From: Thermincola carboxydiphila
GTDB taxonomy: Bacteria; Bacillota; Thermincolia; Thermincolales; UBA2595
Direction: 5' to 3'
Assembly: GCA_016841325.1 (NCBI GenBank)
Contig: JAENZJ010000021.1
Location: forward strand, 1 to 64,000
Length of the DNA stretch: 64,000 bases
The notes under the pieces are model-generated. The model was not told the DNA's origin and searched no databases. It saw only the letters and a list, made by a program, of their open reading frames with translations. Below, piece after piece: positions 28,441-39,574 of this stretch (position 1 is the first letter of the stretch; every line of letters begins with the position of its first letter). Both the position numbers and the translations under genes were made by a program.

Positions 28441-28722
28441 CTATATAATCCGGGGTACTTTAAAACTGTTCCCCTCTTTTGCAGGCGCATTCGCCAGGGC
28501 CTTTTCATTATCGAGGTGTTCACATACCTTGTCCTCCCGGAAAACATTTTTGATGGGAAGAACATGGGCTGTAGGCGGAATATTCTCTGTATCAAGTTTA
28601 TTTAAAGCCTCAAAATACTCCAAAATCTCGTTTAACTGGGTGGCATAAGTCTCTTTTTCTGATTCTGACAATTCAAGCCTGCCCAATAGGGCAACATGTT
28701 CAACCTGCTCCCTGGTAAGCAT
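28441..28722 (-). CDS. gatC: Asp/Glu-tRNA amidotransferase subunit C
   Basis: 93 residues, normal for GatC, the small subunit that wraps around GatA and stabilises the complex. [20 protein letters not shown] is the standard N-terminus, and the tail contains FREDKV and [11 protein letters not shown]. The start is ATG 28722 with GGTGAG upstream. The frame is open for 13 further codons but that extension is unlike the family. First gene of the operon. Confidence 0.95.
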   Translation of the reverse strand: MLTREQVEHVALLGRLELSESEKETYATQLNEILEYFEALNKLDTENIPPTAHVLPIKNVFREDKVCEHLDNEKALANAPAKEGNSFKVPRII

Positions 28723-28945
28723 TGTCTCACCGTCCTTATTAGAATAATAACCTGCGGCCAATGGTCCGGCCGCCCAAAACCTTGATATTACAGGGTTCCA
28801 CGATATTTTATTATATCAGATTAACGGTGTGATTACAAGTTATGGTGAAACTGGCTGAACCAAAGATTAACCCCATATTTTTCAAAGTGTAACAATTTCT
28901 CCTCAGGGAACACTACTGATTGAAAATTCAATTGGAGGTGACAAC

Positions 28946-29281
28946 ATGATATATCTGAAGGCCCATAACGGTGAAGGGGACTACGTTTCCTGGTCAGGGA
29001 TCAAGGCTGACCCCACATCCTCTGACGGTAAAAATGTTAAAATCATTTATGACGGTTTGCTTGCAAAGTCAGGCGCTGACCAGGTGTACATGAGGGCAGG
29101 TTTCGGAACCCGCCGCAGCTGGCAGTCTGTCTATGACCATCCACTGATGAGAACAGACAGGGGTTGGGAATCACCGGTCCTGCACATGAATGACAGTCAG
29201 TTGAACTTCTGTTTCAAGGACAGCGCCAATAACTGGGACAACAATAACGGGGAAAACTGGACTTATGTCATTAAAGATTAA
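28946..29281 (+). CDS. Stand-alone CBM25-like starch-binding module (second copy)
   Basis: 111 residues, a single module similar across its length to the protein at 19605-19967. Shared blocks are KIIYDGLLAKSGADQVYM, RGWESPV and LNFCFKDSANNWDNNNGENW. No signal peptide, enzyme domain or linker is present. TTGGAGGTGACAAC precedes ATG 28946. Because it lacks a catalytic partner, a granule-binding or regulatory role in alpha-glucan metabolism is likely (inference). Confidence 0.8.
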   Translation: MIYLKAHNGEGDYVSWSGIKADPTSSDGKNVKIIYDGLLAKSGADQVYMRAGFGTRRSWQSVYDHPLMRTDRGWESPVLHMNDSQLNFCFKDSANNWDNNNGENWTYVIKD

Positions 29282-29310
29282 GAAGGTTAGGCCAGGCCTA
29301 ACCTTCTTAA
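29280..29310. terminator. Bidirectional terminator, near-perfect palindrome
   Basis: AGAAGGTTAGGCC and GGCCTAACCTTCT are 13-bp perfect arms around one base. The palindrome abuts the stop codons of the converging genes on both sides. Confidence 0.92.
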
Positions 29311-29630
29311 ATTAACCTCTCTGTCGTATTCCTGTTTTTATCTATCCGGTACACTCCCTCAACAGTATTCCCCGAATTCCTGATAATTTCTATGGCGTCC
29401 CGGAAACTGTCCGGAGCCACCTTAACCGACAGCCCGCATCCGGAAGAAATTACCCTGGGCACCGGCATAATCACAAAAGGGACTGCGCCTGTCTCCTGAA
29501 GCGCTTTTTCAGCCTGGAGCGCAGTATGGGTATTGGGGAATGTAATGGCACAATAGTTATCCATTTTGATTAGGTCCCCTGTTGACAATACCTTGTTATG
29601 CCCTGACATCTTAATTGAATCCTGCGCCAA
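29307..29630 (-). CDS. DUF3343 protein (putative Se/S carrier-like)
   Basis: 107 residues. The DUF3343 core begins at MDNYCAITFPNTHTALQAEKAL and contains VPRVISSGCGLSVKV, with a Cys in the conserved SSGCG turn. The family is annotated as a putative Se/S carrier, without firm biochemistry. The chosen start is TTG 29630 with GAGGTGAG just upstream; the internal ATG at the DUF3343 core is an alternative. It is convergent with the CBM gene and sits after the AOR operon on the same strand, possibly on a separate transcript. Confidence 0.8.
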   Translation of the reverse strand: MAQDSIKMSGHNKVLSTGDLIKMDNYCAITFPNTHTALQAEKALQETGAVPFVIMPVPRVISSGCGLSVKVAPDSFRDAIEIIRNSGNTVEGVYRIDKNRNTTERLI

Positions 29631-29738
29631 ATTTACTCACCTCACCACCAGGAAATCCCTTAAACTATTTTCTCCTGAGATGTCCCTACTCTTACACATA
29701 ATTATCATAACAGCAACCGGCTCTTATTTCAATAATCT

Positions 29739-29807
29739 TTAACTTGCTGCCGAAGCAGCAGCGGCGACAGCAGCACAGCCGGCGGCATTTTCGTTGCCTG
29801 CTAACAT
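29739..29807 (-). CDS. Candidate 22-residue Ala/Ser-rich peptide
   Basis: A very short frame from ATG 29807 gives MLAGNENAAGC, followed by eleven residues that are all Ala, Val or Ser, then TAA. The codons form a GCC/GCT run. It lies about 95 bp downstream of the AOR gene on the same strand, after an imperfect hairpin. The ribosome site (TTGGATC) is weak. It could be a leader-core peptide or only a triplet-repeat tract. Confidence 0.25.
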   Translation of the reverse strand: MLAGNENAAGCAAVAAAASAAS

Positions 29808-29901
29808 CTTTTGATCCAAGGGAAAAGGGCCCAACTCAATTGTTATGAGTCAGCCCCTTGCTTTGCCGGCTTACAGTGTAAAGCTTTTTCACTAACATCC
29901 C

Positions 29902-31626
29902 CTACTTAAAATTAAAAACCTCCTGCAGTTCTTCACCGGTAAAATCCCAGGTAGTATTGTGTGGCGGCACTTCTTCCTCAAAGAACTCCGGCAGCTGGTC
30001 ATCTTTTTCCGTAAACCCTGCAGCCTTGTTAAATTCCCGTTCAGTCATCAATACCGACCTGCCCAGTTCATTAATATCGTCTGCGTCAAGGTTTAGTCCA
30101 TACTGGGCATTAAGCATATCCACCACAGCCTGGAAAGCCTCAGGGTTGTCCAGCATACTGAAGGCCACAAAGAGACAGAGCCCGGCGCTGTCTATGGCTG
30201 CTGTGGCCACCTGAAGGTCCCGGGAGAGTTCCACATTGCCTCCTTTTTCAAGGGGGCTGATATCACCACCTACCTTCAGGATATTGGTGGCTACCGAATA
30301 CCCCGCCGTATGGTCTGCCCCCATGGGTGTTGTGGCATAAGTAACTCCGATACCCTTGACAGCCCTGGGGTCGTAGGCAGGGATGGCCTGGTCCTTAACT
30401 GTAGGAACCCTGGTAACCCCAAAGGCCTTTCCGGTAAAAGAGGCCCCATTGCCGATTATCCTTCCCAGTGGGGTTCCTTTTTCTATCTCCCGCAGCAGGC
30501 CGAGCATACCCTGGCCATCACCAAACTCCAGCAAACCGCCTTCCATAGCCACCGCCACAGCAACAGCAGTTTCAATGGTGTCTATGCCAATATCATCACA
30601 GATGCGGTCTGCCTGGGCAATAATGTCCAGGTCATCAATATAGCAGACAGCCCCAAAACCCCATATGGTCTCATATTCGAACCCGGCGGTGACATAGTTC
30701 CCGTCTTTATCGTTATATACCTGTGAGCAGCTGATAACACAGCCGGCATGACAGGTGTGGGTCGGCTTGCCTTTTCGCTCAATAATGGTATCATACATAA
30801 ATTCACCACTGATTTTGTGGGCCCCTTCAAACCGGCCCATGCGGAAATTTCTGGTCGGCAGGCCGCCGGCTTCATTGAGGATGTTTATAAGTACATTGGT
30901 GCCAAATTTGGGCAGGCCCTCTCCTGTAACCGGATGTTTTTTCAGGGCATCGGCAAACACCCGCACACCCTGTTTAAACTTCTCGGGGTCGGCTATTGAT
31001 ACACCGGGACCGTCAGTGTCATCAACAGTAATATATTTGATTCTCTTGGAGTTCATCACAGCTCCCAGGCCGCCCCGGCCTGCGCTGCGGATATTGCCGT
31101 GGGGGTTCTTTACCGAGATATTGGCTGAAGACAGCCCATACTCCCCGGCCTGGCCGATGGTAATCACACCTGTTTTGTCACCAAGCTTTTTGCTCAATGT
31201 ATCAATAACCTCATAATTGCCTTTTCCCAGGAGTTCGGTTTCTTCCTGAATTTTTATCCCGTTTTTGTCAACATGCAGGTTATAATACTTCGTCCCATCG
31301 GGCAGGCCCTCAATAATAATGGCCTTTATTCCCAGGCGGGCCAGCTTTTGGGAGGCTGTCCCCCCGACATTACTCTCCTTGATCCCGCCTGTCAGGGGAC
31401 TCTTGGCCCCGACAGACATCCTGCCCGAATTGGGGGCTGCCGTCCCACTCAGCAGTCCGGGGGCAAAAACCAGTTTGTTTTTCTTCCCCAGAGGATGGCA
31501 GGCCGGTTCTACCTCTTTAGCCACAATTGCTGAGGTCAGGGCCCTGCCCCCAAGTCCCTGCCACTCACCAGGGACATCCTCTGCCTTAACCGTTAAATCA
31601 CTCATATTGATCCGGTATATTTTCAT
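29902..31626 (-). CDS. Aldehyde:ferredoxin oxidoreductase family protein (AOR)
   Basis: 574 residues, slightly short for the family (about 600). AORs hold a tungsten bis-pyranopterin and one [4Fe-4S] cluster, and interconvert aldehydes and carboxylic acids with ferredoxin. Cluster ligands are visible as C-x3-C-x3-C in HTCHAGCVISC (about residue 290) plus Cys in SAGLCLFVAF (about 482). N-terminal GGRALTSAIVAKEV and GRMSVGAKSPLTGG belong to the pterin-binding domain. It is 34 bp behind an iron alcohol dehydrogenase gene, so the pair could link acids, aldehydes and alcohols. GAGGGGGGT precedes ATG 31626. Confidence 0.92.
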   Translation of the reverse strand: MKIYRINMSDLTVKAEDVPGEWQGLGGRALTSAIVAKEVEPACHPLGKKNKLVFAPGLLSGTAAPNSGRMSVGAKSPLTGGIKESNVGGTASQKLARLGIKAIIIEGLPDGTKYYNLHVDKNGIKIQEETELLGKGNYEVIDTLSKKLGDKTGVITIGQAGEYGLSSANISVKNPHGNIRSAGRGGLGAVMNSKRIKYITVDDTDGPGVSIADPEKFKQGVRVFADALKKHPVTGEGLPKFGTNVLINILNEAGGLPTRNFRMGRFEGAHKISGEFMYDTIIERKGKPTHTCHAGCVISCSQVYNDKDGNYVTAGFEYETIWGFGAVCYIDDLDIIAQADRICDDIGIDTIETAVAVAVAMEGGLLEFGDGQGMLGLLREIEKGTPLGRIIGNGASFTGKAFGVTRVPTVKDQAIPAYDPRAVKGIGVTYATTPMGADHTAGYSVATNILKVGGDISPLEKGGNVELSRDLQVATAAIDSAGLCLFVAFSMLDNPEAFQAVVDMLNAQYGLNLDADDINELGRSVLMTEREFNKAAGFTEKDDQLPEFFEEEVPPHNTTWDFTGEELQEVFNFK

Positions 31627-31660
31627 TTGTTTACCCCCCTCGATTTATATCACAGGTGCA

Positions 31661-32815
31661 TTAAAATGCACTGGCATAGATCCCGATGATATCTTCAAGT
31701 GTTGCCTTCCTTGGGTTCGTCAGGCTGGTGGCATCTTTCATCGCATTTTCCGCCATCAGCTTAAAGTCCTCCTCCTTGACCCCCAGTTCTTCCAGCCCTG
31801 AAGGAATGCCTATATCCTCAGACAGCACCTCAATGGCGCTGATAGCAGTTTCAGCCGCTTCCCGGACCGAAAGGCCGTTAATATTCTCACCCATGGCAAG
31901 GGCAATATCCACGAACTTGTCCGGGTTTGCTATCAGGTTGAAGCTTTCCACATGCGGCAGGAGAATGGCATTACATACGCCGTGAGGCAGGTTGTACAGG
32001 CCGCCCAGCTGGTGGGCCATGGCATGTACATAACCCAGGCTGGCATTGTTAAAAGCCATCCCTGCCAGGAATTCCGCATAGGCCATCTTATCCCTGGCTT
32101 CAAAGTTATCTCCGTTTGCCACCGCATTTCTCAGGTTCCCGGAAATCAGTTCAATAGCCATCAGGGCTGCCGAATCTGTCAGCGGAGTGGCAATTGTGGA
32201 GACATATGCCTCAACAGCATGAGTCAGGGCATCCATCCCTGTCGCCGCCGTCAGTGCAGGAGGCTTGCCCATCATCAGCAGGGGGTCATTTATGGCCACA
32301 TTGGGAGTACACCTCCAGTCAACAATTGCCATTTTTACATGAGTATCTGTATTTGTAATGATACAGAACCTGGTCATCTCACTGGCGGTGCCTGCCGTAG
32401 TGTTTACCGCGATCAGGGGCAGCATCGGTTTGGTCATCTTATCAACACCCTCATAGTCGCGGATATTCCCCCCGTTCCCTGCAACGATGCCGATACCCTT
32501 GGCACAGTCATGGGCGCTCCCGCCCCCAAGGGATACAATGACATCACATTTGTTGTCATTGAGGAACTTCAAACCGTCATGGACATTGTTATCTGTAGGG
32601 TTTGGTTCCGCACCCCCGAAAACAGCGACTTCAATACCGGCATCTTTTAAGTACCCGGCTATTTCATCAGCCATCCCGCTTTTGGCCAAAAAAGCATCAG
32701 TAACAATCAATGCCTTTTTACCAAAATTCTTTACCTGTTCACCCACCTGTTTTGCTGATCCTGCCCCCATCAGACTTACAGGAGGCATAAAGTAACTGAA
32801 AACCTGTTCACCCAT
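31661..32815 (-). CDS. Iron-containing alcohol dehydrogenase
   Basis: 384 residues of the group III (Fe-ADH) family. GGGSAHDCAKGIGI binds NAD(P). Metal ligands are expected in DALTHAVEAY (His), HAMAHQLGG (His) and LPHGVCNAILLPH (His), with an upstream Asp. The start is ATG 32815 behind GAGGTGAAG; two in-frame codons (GTG, TTG) lie just before it. First gene of the operon with AOR: together they can reduce acid to aldehyde and alcohol, or work in the oxidative direction. Confidence 0.93.
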   Translation of the reverse strand: MGEQVFSYFMPPVSLMGAGSAKQVGEQVKNFGKKALIVTDAFLAKSGMADEIAGYLKDAGIEVAVFGGAEPNPTDNNVHDGLKFLNDNKCDVIVSLGGGSAHDCAKGIGIVAGNGGNIRDYEGVDKMTKPMLPLIAVNTTAGTASEMTRFCIITNTDTHVKMAIVDWRCTPNVAINDPLLMMGKPPALTAATGMDALTHAVEAYVSTIATPLTDSAALMAIELISGNLRNAVANGDNFEARDKMAYAEFLAGMAFNNASLGYVHAMAHQLGGLYNLPHGVCNAILLPHVESFNLIANPDKFVDIALAMGENINGLSVREAAETAISAIEVLSEDIGIPSGLEELGVKEEDFKLMAENAMKDATSLTNPRKATLEDIIGIYASAF

Positions 32816-32909
32816 CACCAATCTTCACCTCAATTTGTTTAATATGTACGTCTTATTATTAACAACAGAGGTGAAAAAATTTCGCGTATCAGATTTTTTT
32901 ATTCCGAAT

Positions 32910-34235
32910 TTATTTTCCTGCCGCCAGCAGCTGTTCAACCACCTGATCCAGAAGAAGATTTATATCATCAGAGTCAGTTGATGTCTGGTAAAACCCGATG
33001 GTTAAGGTTAGCACCTCTTTATAGGTACTTACCCCCAACATTAAACCTGGGGCAAAGAAAACCGGACTTACCATATATGTATCAATTACCTTCCTGCATC
33101 CAAACCTGATAGTGGAACTGCTAACTTCACCGAAATTAGATAGAAAGGGATTGGCAAGCTTATTTTGCACGGCCTGCTGCCTCATCTGCCGGAACCAGCC
33201 TAAGGCCTGGTTAAATCCAATACTTTGAAAAACCTCAAACACAAAGGCTGTCTGCATCCCAAAGAGTCCTTGTTTCATCCTCCGGATTTGCTGAACCGTT
33301 TTAGCAAGAGTTTCATTGAAGCTTTCCTCATTTTTAAAGTCAAGCGTCACCGTCTCTGATCCCGAGAGGTTACACAGAACCCCGGTGCGCCCGCCCGGAA
33401 TATACCTGCGTAAATCTACTGTAAGCTCAATATCCATTGGCCGGCCTTCCCCTGGTTTCACTACCCCGCAATAACCCCGGTAAAAAGCAGTCATTAAAAT
33501 GTCGTTAATAGTGCAGCCTTTATGTTGAGCCCCCTGCACCAACCGGGAAAACTCTTCACCCCTAATCCTCCTGACAGCTACCCTTGGCCTTTCTTCTATC
33601 CCGGGATTGGAGGGAAATCCCCAGGTTGCCAGCCTGTCACCCCGGCTGCTATCCCAGGCTTGCCGTGGATCGGTAATGTTCAGGACTTCAAATACCTGCC
33701 CCTGGTCCCTGCGGCCACCGTGTTTTTTAACATCAGCCAGGGTATTGGCCATCAACCCGGTATATACATCTGCCAGCAAGCTTATATATTCCTTTAACCC
33801 GCCCCCGTCACAGCAGGCATGGTCGATTTTTATACAAATATAATCCGTTTTGGCTCTTATTACCCTGACTTTTAGGAGAGGGTCAACACACGGATCCAAA
33901 GACTCTATAATAAAATCTTCCATCTCCCGGTCCGGCTCATTGGTTTTCACAATTGAAATATAATGAAGTGAATCCATATCCTCCCGCTCTTCCCAATATG
34001 GTTCCGGACATTCTACAAACCGGCACCCGAGAATAGGTTCAATGTCCACGGTGTGCCTGACCGCTTTACTTAAAACAACCGTATCAATCAGACCATCTAT
34101 CTCTAAAACACAGTTGAGCTGATGATTGGAAGCAGTATATCGGGCTATATAGTTAAACATGTCCTGGGCTATAACCGGAAAGCGGTTGGCTGCCCTACCC
34201 AAAGTGCCCCGGTTGTTACCGGCTGTTTGACTCAT
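32910..34235 (-). CDS. Condensation-fold acyltransferase (BAHD/PapA/WS-DGAT-like)
   Basis: 441 residues with the chloramphenicol-acetyltransferase-like fold of condensation domains. The catalytic motif HHxxxDG appears as DHACCDGGG (about residue 137-145). FPVIAQDMFNYIARYTASN is the typical opening. Substrates of such lone domains include alcohols, sugars and lipids, so no substrate is assigned. It follows a DUF2087 regulator gene by 20 bp, with AGGAGGGG in that gap, and is probably controlled with it. No NRPS modules are nearby. Confidence 0.75.
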   Translation of the reverse strand: MSQTAGNNRGTLGRAANRFPVIAQDMFNYIARYTASNHQLNCVLEIDGLIDTVVLSKAVRHTVDIEPILGCRFVECPEPYWEEREDMDSLHYISIVKTNEPDREMEDFIIESLDPCVDPLLKVRVIRAKTDYICIKIDHACCDGGGLKEYISLLADVYTGLMANTLADVKKHGGRRDQGQVFEVLNITDPRQAWDSSRGDRLATWGFPSNPGIEERPRVAVRRIRGEEFSRLVQGAQHKGCTINDILMTAFYRGYCGVVKPGEGRPMDIELTVDLRRYIPGGRTGVLCNLSGSETVTLDFKNEESFNETLAKTVQQIRRMKQGLFGMQTAFVFEVFQSIGFNQALGWFRQMRQQAVQNKLANPFLSNFGEVSSSTIRFGCRKVIDTYMVSPVFFAPGLMLGVSTYKEVLTLTIGFYQTSTDSDDINLLLDQVVEQLLAAGK

Positions 34236-34255
34236 TTCAGTCCCCTCCTGTCATT

Positions 34256-35020
34256 TCATATTTTAACCCAGTAGGCGCTCCCGTCATTTTCACGGTCCAT
34301 GAAGCCGTAATCGATCAGGTAGCGGCGGACGGTGACATAATCAGGGTAGACTTCGGACAGAATCCGGTTCACCTCTTTTTCTGAATACCTGTGATTTAAT
34401 TGGAACCTTTTCATGATGTGCTTTAGTACTGCCACTTTTCGCTTCTGCTTCAGCGGGAATTTACTTAAGGGGCCATCCAAGCCTTGACTAAAATATTTCT
34501 CAAGAATCCGGCGGTTTTCGTCCTCTGTAATAGCAAATCGTTCATCCACAGCCTTGACCGACCTGGGCATGTTGATAAACCTATTTTCTTGGCGGTCTTC
34601 AGTATCAAGCAGTTCCATTATTGCCAGAAACACCTTGGCCTGTTTCTCCTGCTCCCGTAAAGTAAACCGGTGGTTCCTAACAGTCGAGGCAGTAATACCA
34701 CCCAGCTCTTTGGCAATCTCCTGGTCACTGAGGCCCTGATAAAAGTAAGCCAGCAAATTCTTCCGGTGGTCTGTCAGGCCCGTGTATTTTTTATCCATAT
34801 CCAGTAGATACTCGAATACTGATGAATGTTCTTTGTTAATGTGAATCCGGGTAAACATCTCTGCCTCAAAATAGCTGCCTTCATCGGGGTAGACCACCCC
34901 CTTTGTAAAGCTCTGGCCGCAAATCAGGCAGACAAACTCTCCGGCCTTTTCATCATAAACATACCCCTGTTTGATTTCTGTCACCGATGACCTCCAAAAA
35001 AGTTCAGCAATGTCTTTCAT
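34256..35020 (-). CDS. LuxR-type HTH / DUF2087 transcriptional regulator
   Basis: 254 residues. Residues 25-60 hold a zinc-finger-like CLICGQS...H...H segment. Residues 75-130 form a LuxR-type helix-turn-helix (YFYQGLSDQEIAKELGGITASTVRNHRF). The C-terminal 70 residues are a DUF2087 domain (VAVLKHIMKRFQLNHRYSEKEVNRIL, VTVRRYLIDYGFMDR). DUF2087 proteins are thought to bind DNA. It is transcribed from a near-consensus promoter (35091-35119), ahead of the acyltransferase gene. Confidence 0.85.
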   Translation of the reverse strand: MKDIAELFWRSSVTEIKQGYVYDEKAGEFVCLICGQSFTKGVVYPDEGSYFEAEMFTRIHINKEHSSVFEYLLDMDKKYTGLTDHRKNLLAYFYQGLSDQEIAKELGGITASTVRNHRFTLREQEKQAKVFLAIMELLDTEDRQENRFINMPRSVKAVDERFAITEDENRRILEKYFSQGLDGPLSKFPLKQKRKVAVLKHIMKRFQLNHRYSEKEVNRILSEVYPDYVTVRRYLIDYGFMDRENDGSAYWVKI

Positions 35021-35090
35021 TTGAATACCTCTCCCTCATTATGGATTTATATATAAACTTTTATAACCTTTGTTTGCTGTTACTATAAAC

Positions 35091-35119
35091 ATAATATATT
35101 TTTGTTTGTCATTTGTCAA
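35091..35119 (-). promoter_or_regulatory. Sigma-A promoter of the DUF2087-acyltransferase operon
   Basis: On the minus strand a perfect TTGACA (35119-35114) and TATTAT (35096-35091) are separated by 17 bp, about 70 bp before ATG 35020. Confidence 0.85.
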
Positions 35120-35151
35120 GTTGCATTACAGATTTTTTCCTTAATTTAAAG

Positions 35152-35182
35152 AACGCCCGCAACTCGTTCCTGCGGACGTCCT
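35152..35182 (-). terminator. Terminator downstream of ligA
   Basis: AACGCCCGCA (35152-35161) and TGCGGACGTC (35171-35180) form a 10-bp stem (with G-T pairs) around a 9-base loop, followed on the minus strand by TCTTTAAATT. Confidence 0.7.
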
Positions 35183-35232
35183 CAGCTTTATCCTTTTAAT
35201 AATTCTTATTATGTTGTACACGGTTCCTGCCC

Positions 35233-37242
<2,010 letters not shown>

Positions 37243-37248
37243 TTAAGG

Positions 37249-39495
37249 TTATATCTTCCTGAGCGGGGCATACCTGGCCATCAGTGTTTTGATCCCCAGT
37301 CCCGGAAATGCCACACTGATCTCAGCATCTTCATTTTCCCCTTTTACACTCACAACTACTCCCTGTCCCCACTTACCATGTTCAACCTTGTCCCCCAGGC
37401 TGTAGTTCCCCGGAGCACCGCCTGCGTGCCCGGTCCCTCCGTGGGCAGAGGCGGGTATGCTGCCATAAGTTTTCAGGCCGCCCGGTCCGGCTGACCTGCT
37501 GCCAAACCGGCCTTCCCGGCGGACACCTTCACCGGGAACACCGGCCCCTCCTGCGGCTCCGGCTCCTCCGGCATCCACAGCCTCTGTCAGCTCCCCGGGG
37601 ATTTCTCCGACAAACCTGGAAGGGGGGTTATGCATATAATTCCCGTAAAGTGTACGCTGGTAAGCATTTACCAGGTGAAGTTCCTCCCTGGCCCGGGTAA
37701 TGCCAACATAACAGAGGCGGCGTTCCTCCTCAAGCTCTGCTTCCTCCCCAATCGACCGGGAATGGGGAAAAATGCCCTCCTCCATGCCCACCATGAAGAC
37801 AACGGGAAACTCCAGGCCCTTGGCGCTGTGCAGTGTCATCAGGACAACAACATCGGTATCCTCATTCATGCTGTCTATGTCTGACACCAGGGAAACCTCT
37901 GCCAGGAATTCTTCCAGGGACCCCTCCTCCCGGCCCGAGTCATACTCAGCGGTAACGGTAAGAAATTCCTTTATGTTCTCTATCCGGGTTTCAGCCTCAA
38001 CGGTCTTCTCTTCCCGGAGTTCCTTCATGTAACCGGATTTTTCCAGGATCTCTTTGGTCAGGTCGGTAACCGGGGTCCTGTCTTTATTCTTCCTGAATTC
38101 CTCAATCAGGCTGTAGAAACCCTGCATTGGCTTAACCGCCCTTGACTGCAATTTGGGTACCAGTTCAACCTCACTGAGAGCATCATAAAGGCTGATGCCA
38201 TTTTCAGCAGCATATGCGTAAACCCTGGCCAGGCTGGCATCACCGATCCCGCGCCGGGGAACGTTTATGATCCGCTGCAGGCTGACAGAATCCGCCGGGT
38301 TGCAGATCACCTTAAGGTAAGCCAGGATGTCCTTAATCTCCTTGCGGTCGTAAAACTTCAGGCCGCCAACGATGGTGTAGGGAATATTGTGACGCATCAG
38401 GACTTCCTCAATAACCCTGGACTGGGCATTGGTCCGGTATAATACGGCGAAATCACGGTATGCCCGGTCCTGCAGGTCATGGCCCTCCATAATCTTACGG
38501 GCAACGTAGTATGCCTCCTGCTGTTCATCCTGGGCCGTAAAGAGACACACCGGGGCCCCTTCCCGGTTCTCAGTCCACAGCCGTTTCTCCTTGCGGCCGG
38601 TGTTATTCCTGATAACCTCATTGGCAGCTTCCAGGATATTTTTTGTGGAGCGGTAATTCTGCTCCAGGCGCACCACCCTGGTCTCAGAATAATCACGTTC
38701 AAAGTCAAGAATATTCCTGATGTCGGCGCCCCGGAAACGGTAAACCGACTGGTCGTCATCCCCCACTACACAGATATTCCGGTATTTATCGGCCAGAAGC
38801 CTGACGAGCCTGTACTGTGCATGGTTTGTATCCTGGTATTCGTCAATCAGGATGTACTTAAACCGCTCCTGGTAGGTTTCAAGGATATCGGGATATTTCT
38901 GAAACAGGACCACAGTCTTCATTATCAGATCGTCAAAATCGAGGGCATTATTGTTATAGAGTTTTTTCTGGTACAGGCTGTACACACTGGATACGGTCTG
39001 CTGGTAATAGTCATAGGCCTTTTTTTCGTAAGCCTCCGGCCCCATCAGGCTGTTTTTGGCCTGGCTGATGCCTGCAGCGACAGCCCGGGGCGGAAAACGC
39101 TTGTCATCAATATTCAGTTCCTTAAGGCACTGCTTAATCAGGGTCTGCTGGTCTGCACTGTCATAAATGACAAAACCGGTATCATAGCCAAGTGCCCCGA
39201 TCTCCCTCCTGAGGATACGAACACAGGCTGAGTGAAAGGTACAGATCCACATATGCTCAGCCTGATTTCCCAGGAGTGCCTCAACACGCTCCTTCATCTC
39301 CCGGGCAGCCTTATTGGTAAAAGTAATGGCCAGGATATTGTGGGGGGCTACCCCCCTGTTCCTGATCAGGTGTGCAATCCGGTGGGTCAGGACCCTTGTC
39401 TTACCGCTTCCGGCACCCGCCAGGATTAGCAGCGGCCCGGAACAGTATTCCACGGCTTCGGCCTGTGCCGGGTTAAGTTTATCTGTTAGCTGCAT
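37249..39495 (-). CDS. pcrA: ATP-dependent DNA helicase PcrA/UvrD
   Basis: 748 residues of SF1A. LILAGAGSGKTRVLTHR is motif I, DEYQDTNHAQ motif II, GDDDQSVYRFRGA motif III and EQNYRSTKNIL motif IV; VVFMVGMEEGIFPH and RRLCYVGITRAREELHL are motifs V-VI. A Gly/Ala-rich linker (about 655-690) precedes the C-terminal tudor-like domain (YSLGDKVEHGKWGQGVV), which binds RNA polymerase in PcrA. It unwinds DNA in repair and at stalled transcription. It precedes ligA by 9-21 bp. Confidence 0.97.
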   Translation of the reverse strand: MQLTDKLNPAQAEAVEYCSGPLLILAGAGSGKTRVLTHRIAHLIRNRGVAPHNILAITFTNKAAREMKERVEALLGNQAEHMWICTFHSACVRILRREIGALGYDTGFVIYDSADQQTLIKQCLKELNIDDKRFPPRAVAAGISQAKNSLMGPEAYEKKAYDYYQQTVSSVYSLYQKKLYNNNALDFDDLIMKTVVLFQKYPDILETYQERFKYILIDEYQDTNHAQYRLVRLLADKYRNICVVGDDDQSVYRFRGADIRNILDFERDYSETRVVRLEQNYRSTKNILEAANEVIRNNTGRKEKRLWTENREGAPVCLFTAQDEQQEAYYVARKIMEGHDLQDRAYRDFAVLYRTNAQSRVIEEVLMRHNIPYTIVGGLKFYDRKEIKDILAYLKVICNPADSVSLQRIINVPRRGIGDASLARVYAYAAENGISLYDALSEVELVPKLQSRAVKPMQGFYSLIEEFRKNKDRTPVTDLTKEILEKSGYMKELREEKTVEAETRIENIKEFLTVTAEYDSGREEGSLEEFLAEVSLVSDIDSMNEDTDVVVLMTLHSAKGLEFPVVFMVGMEEGIFPHSRSIGEEAELEEERRLCYVGITRAREELHLVNAYQRTLYGNYMHNPPSRFVGEIPGELTEAVDAGGAGAAGGAGVPGEGVRREGRFGSRSAGPGGLKTYGSIPASAHGGTGHAGGAPGNYSLGDKVEHGKWGQGVVVSVKGENEDAEISVAFPGLGIKTLMARYAPLRKI

Positions 39496-39574
39496 TTACT
39501 GAATCCTCCCTTAATTCTATCCCTCTTATTTCGCCCCTGACTGCAGATTTTCCTTGTACTTTTGCCGGTTCCCC

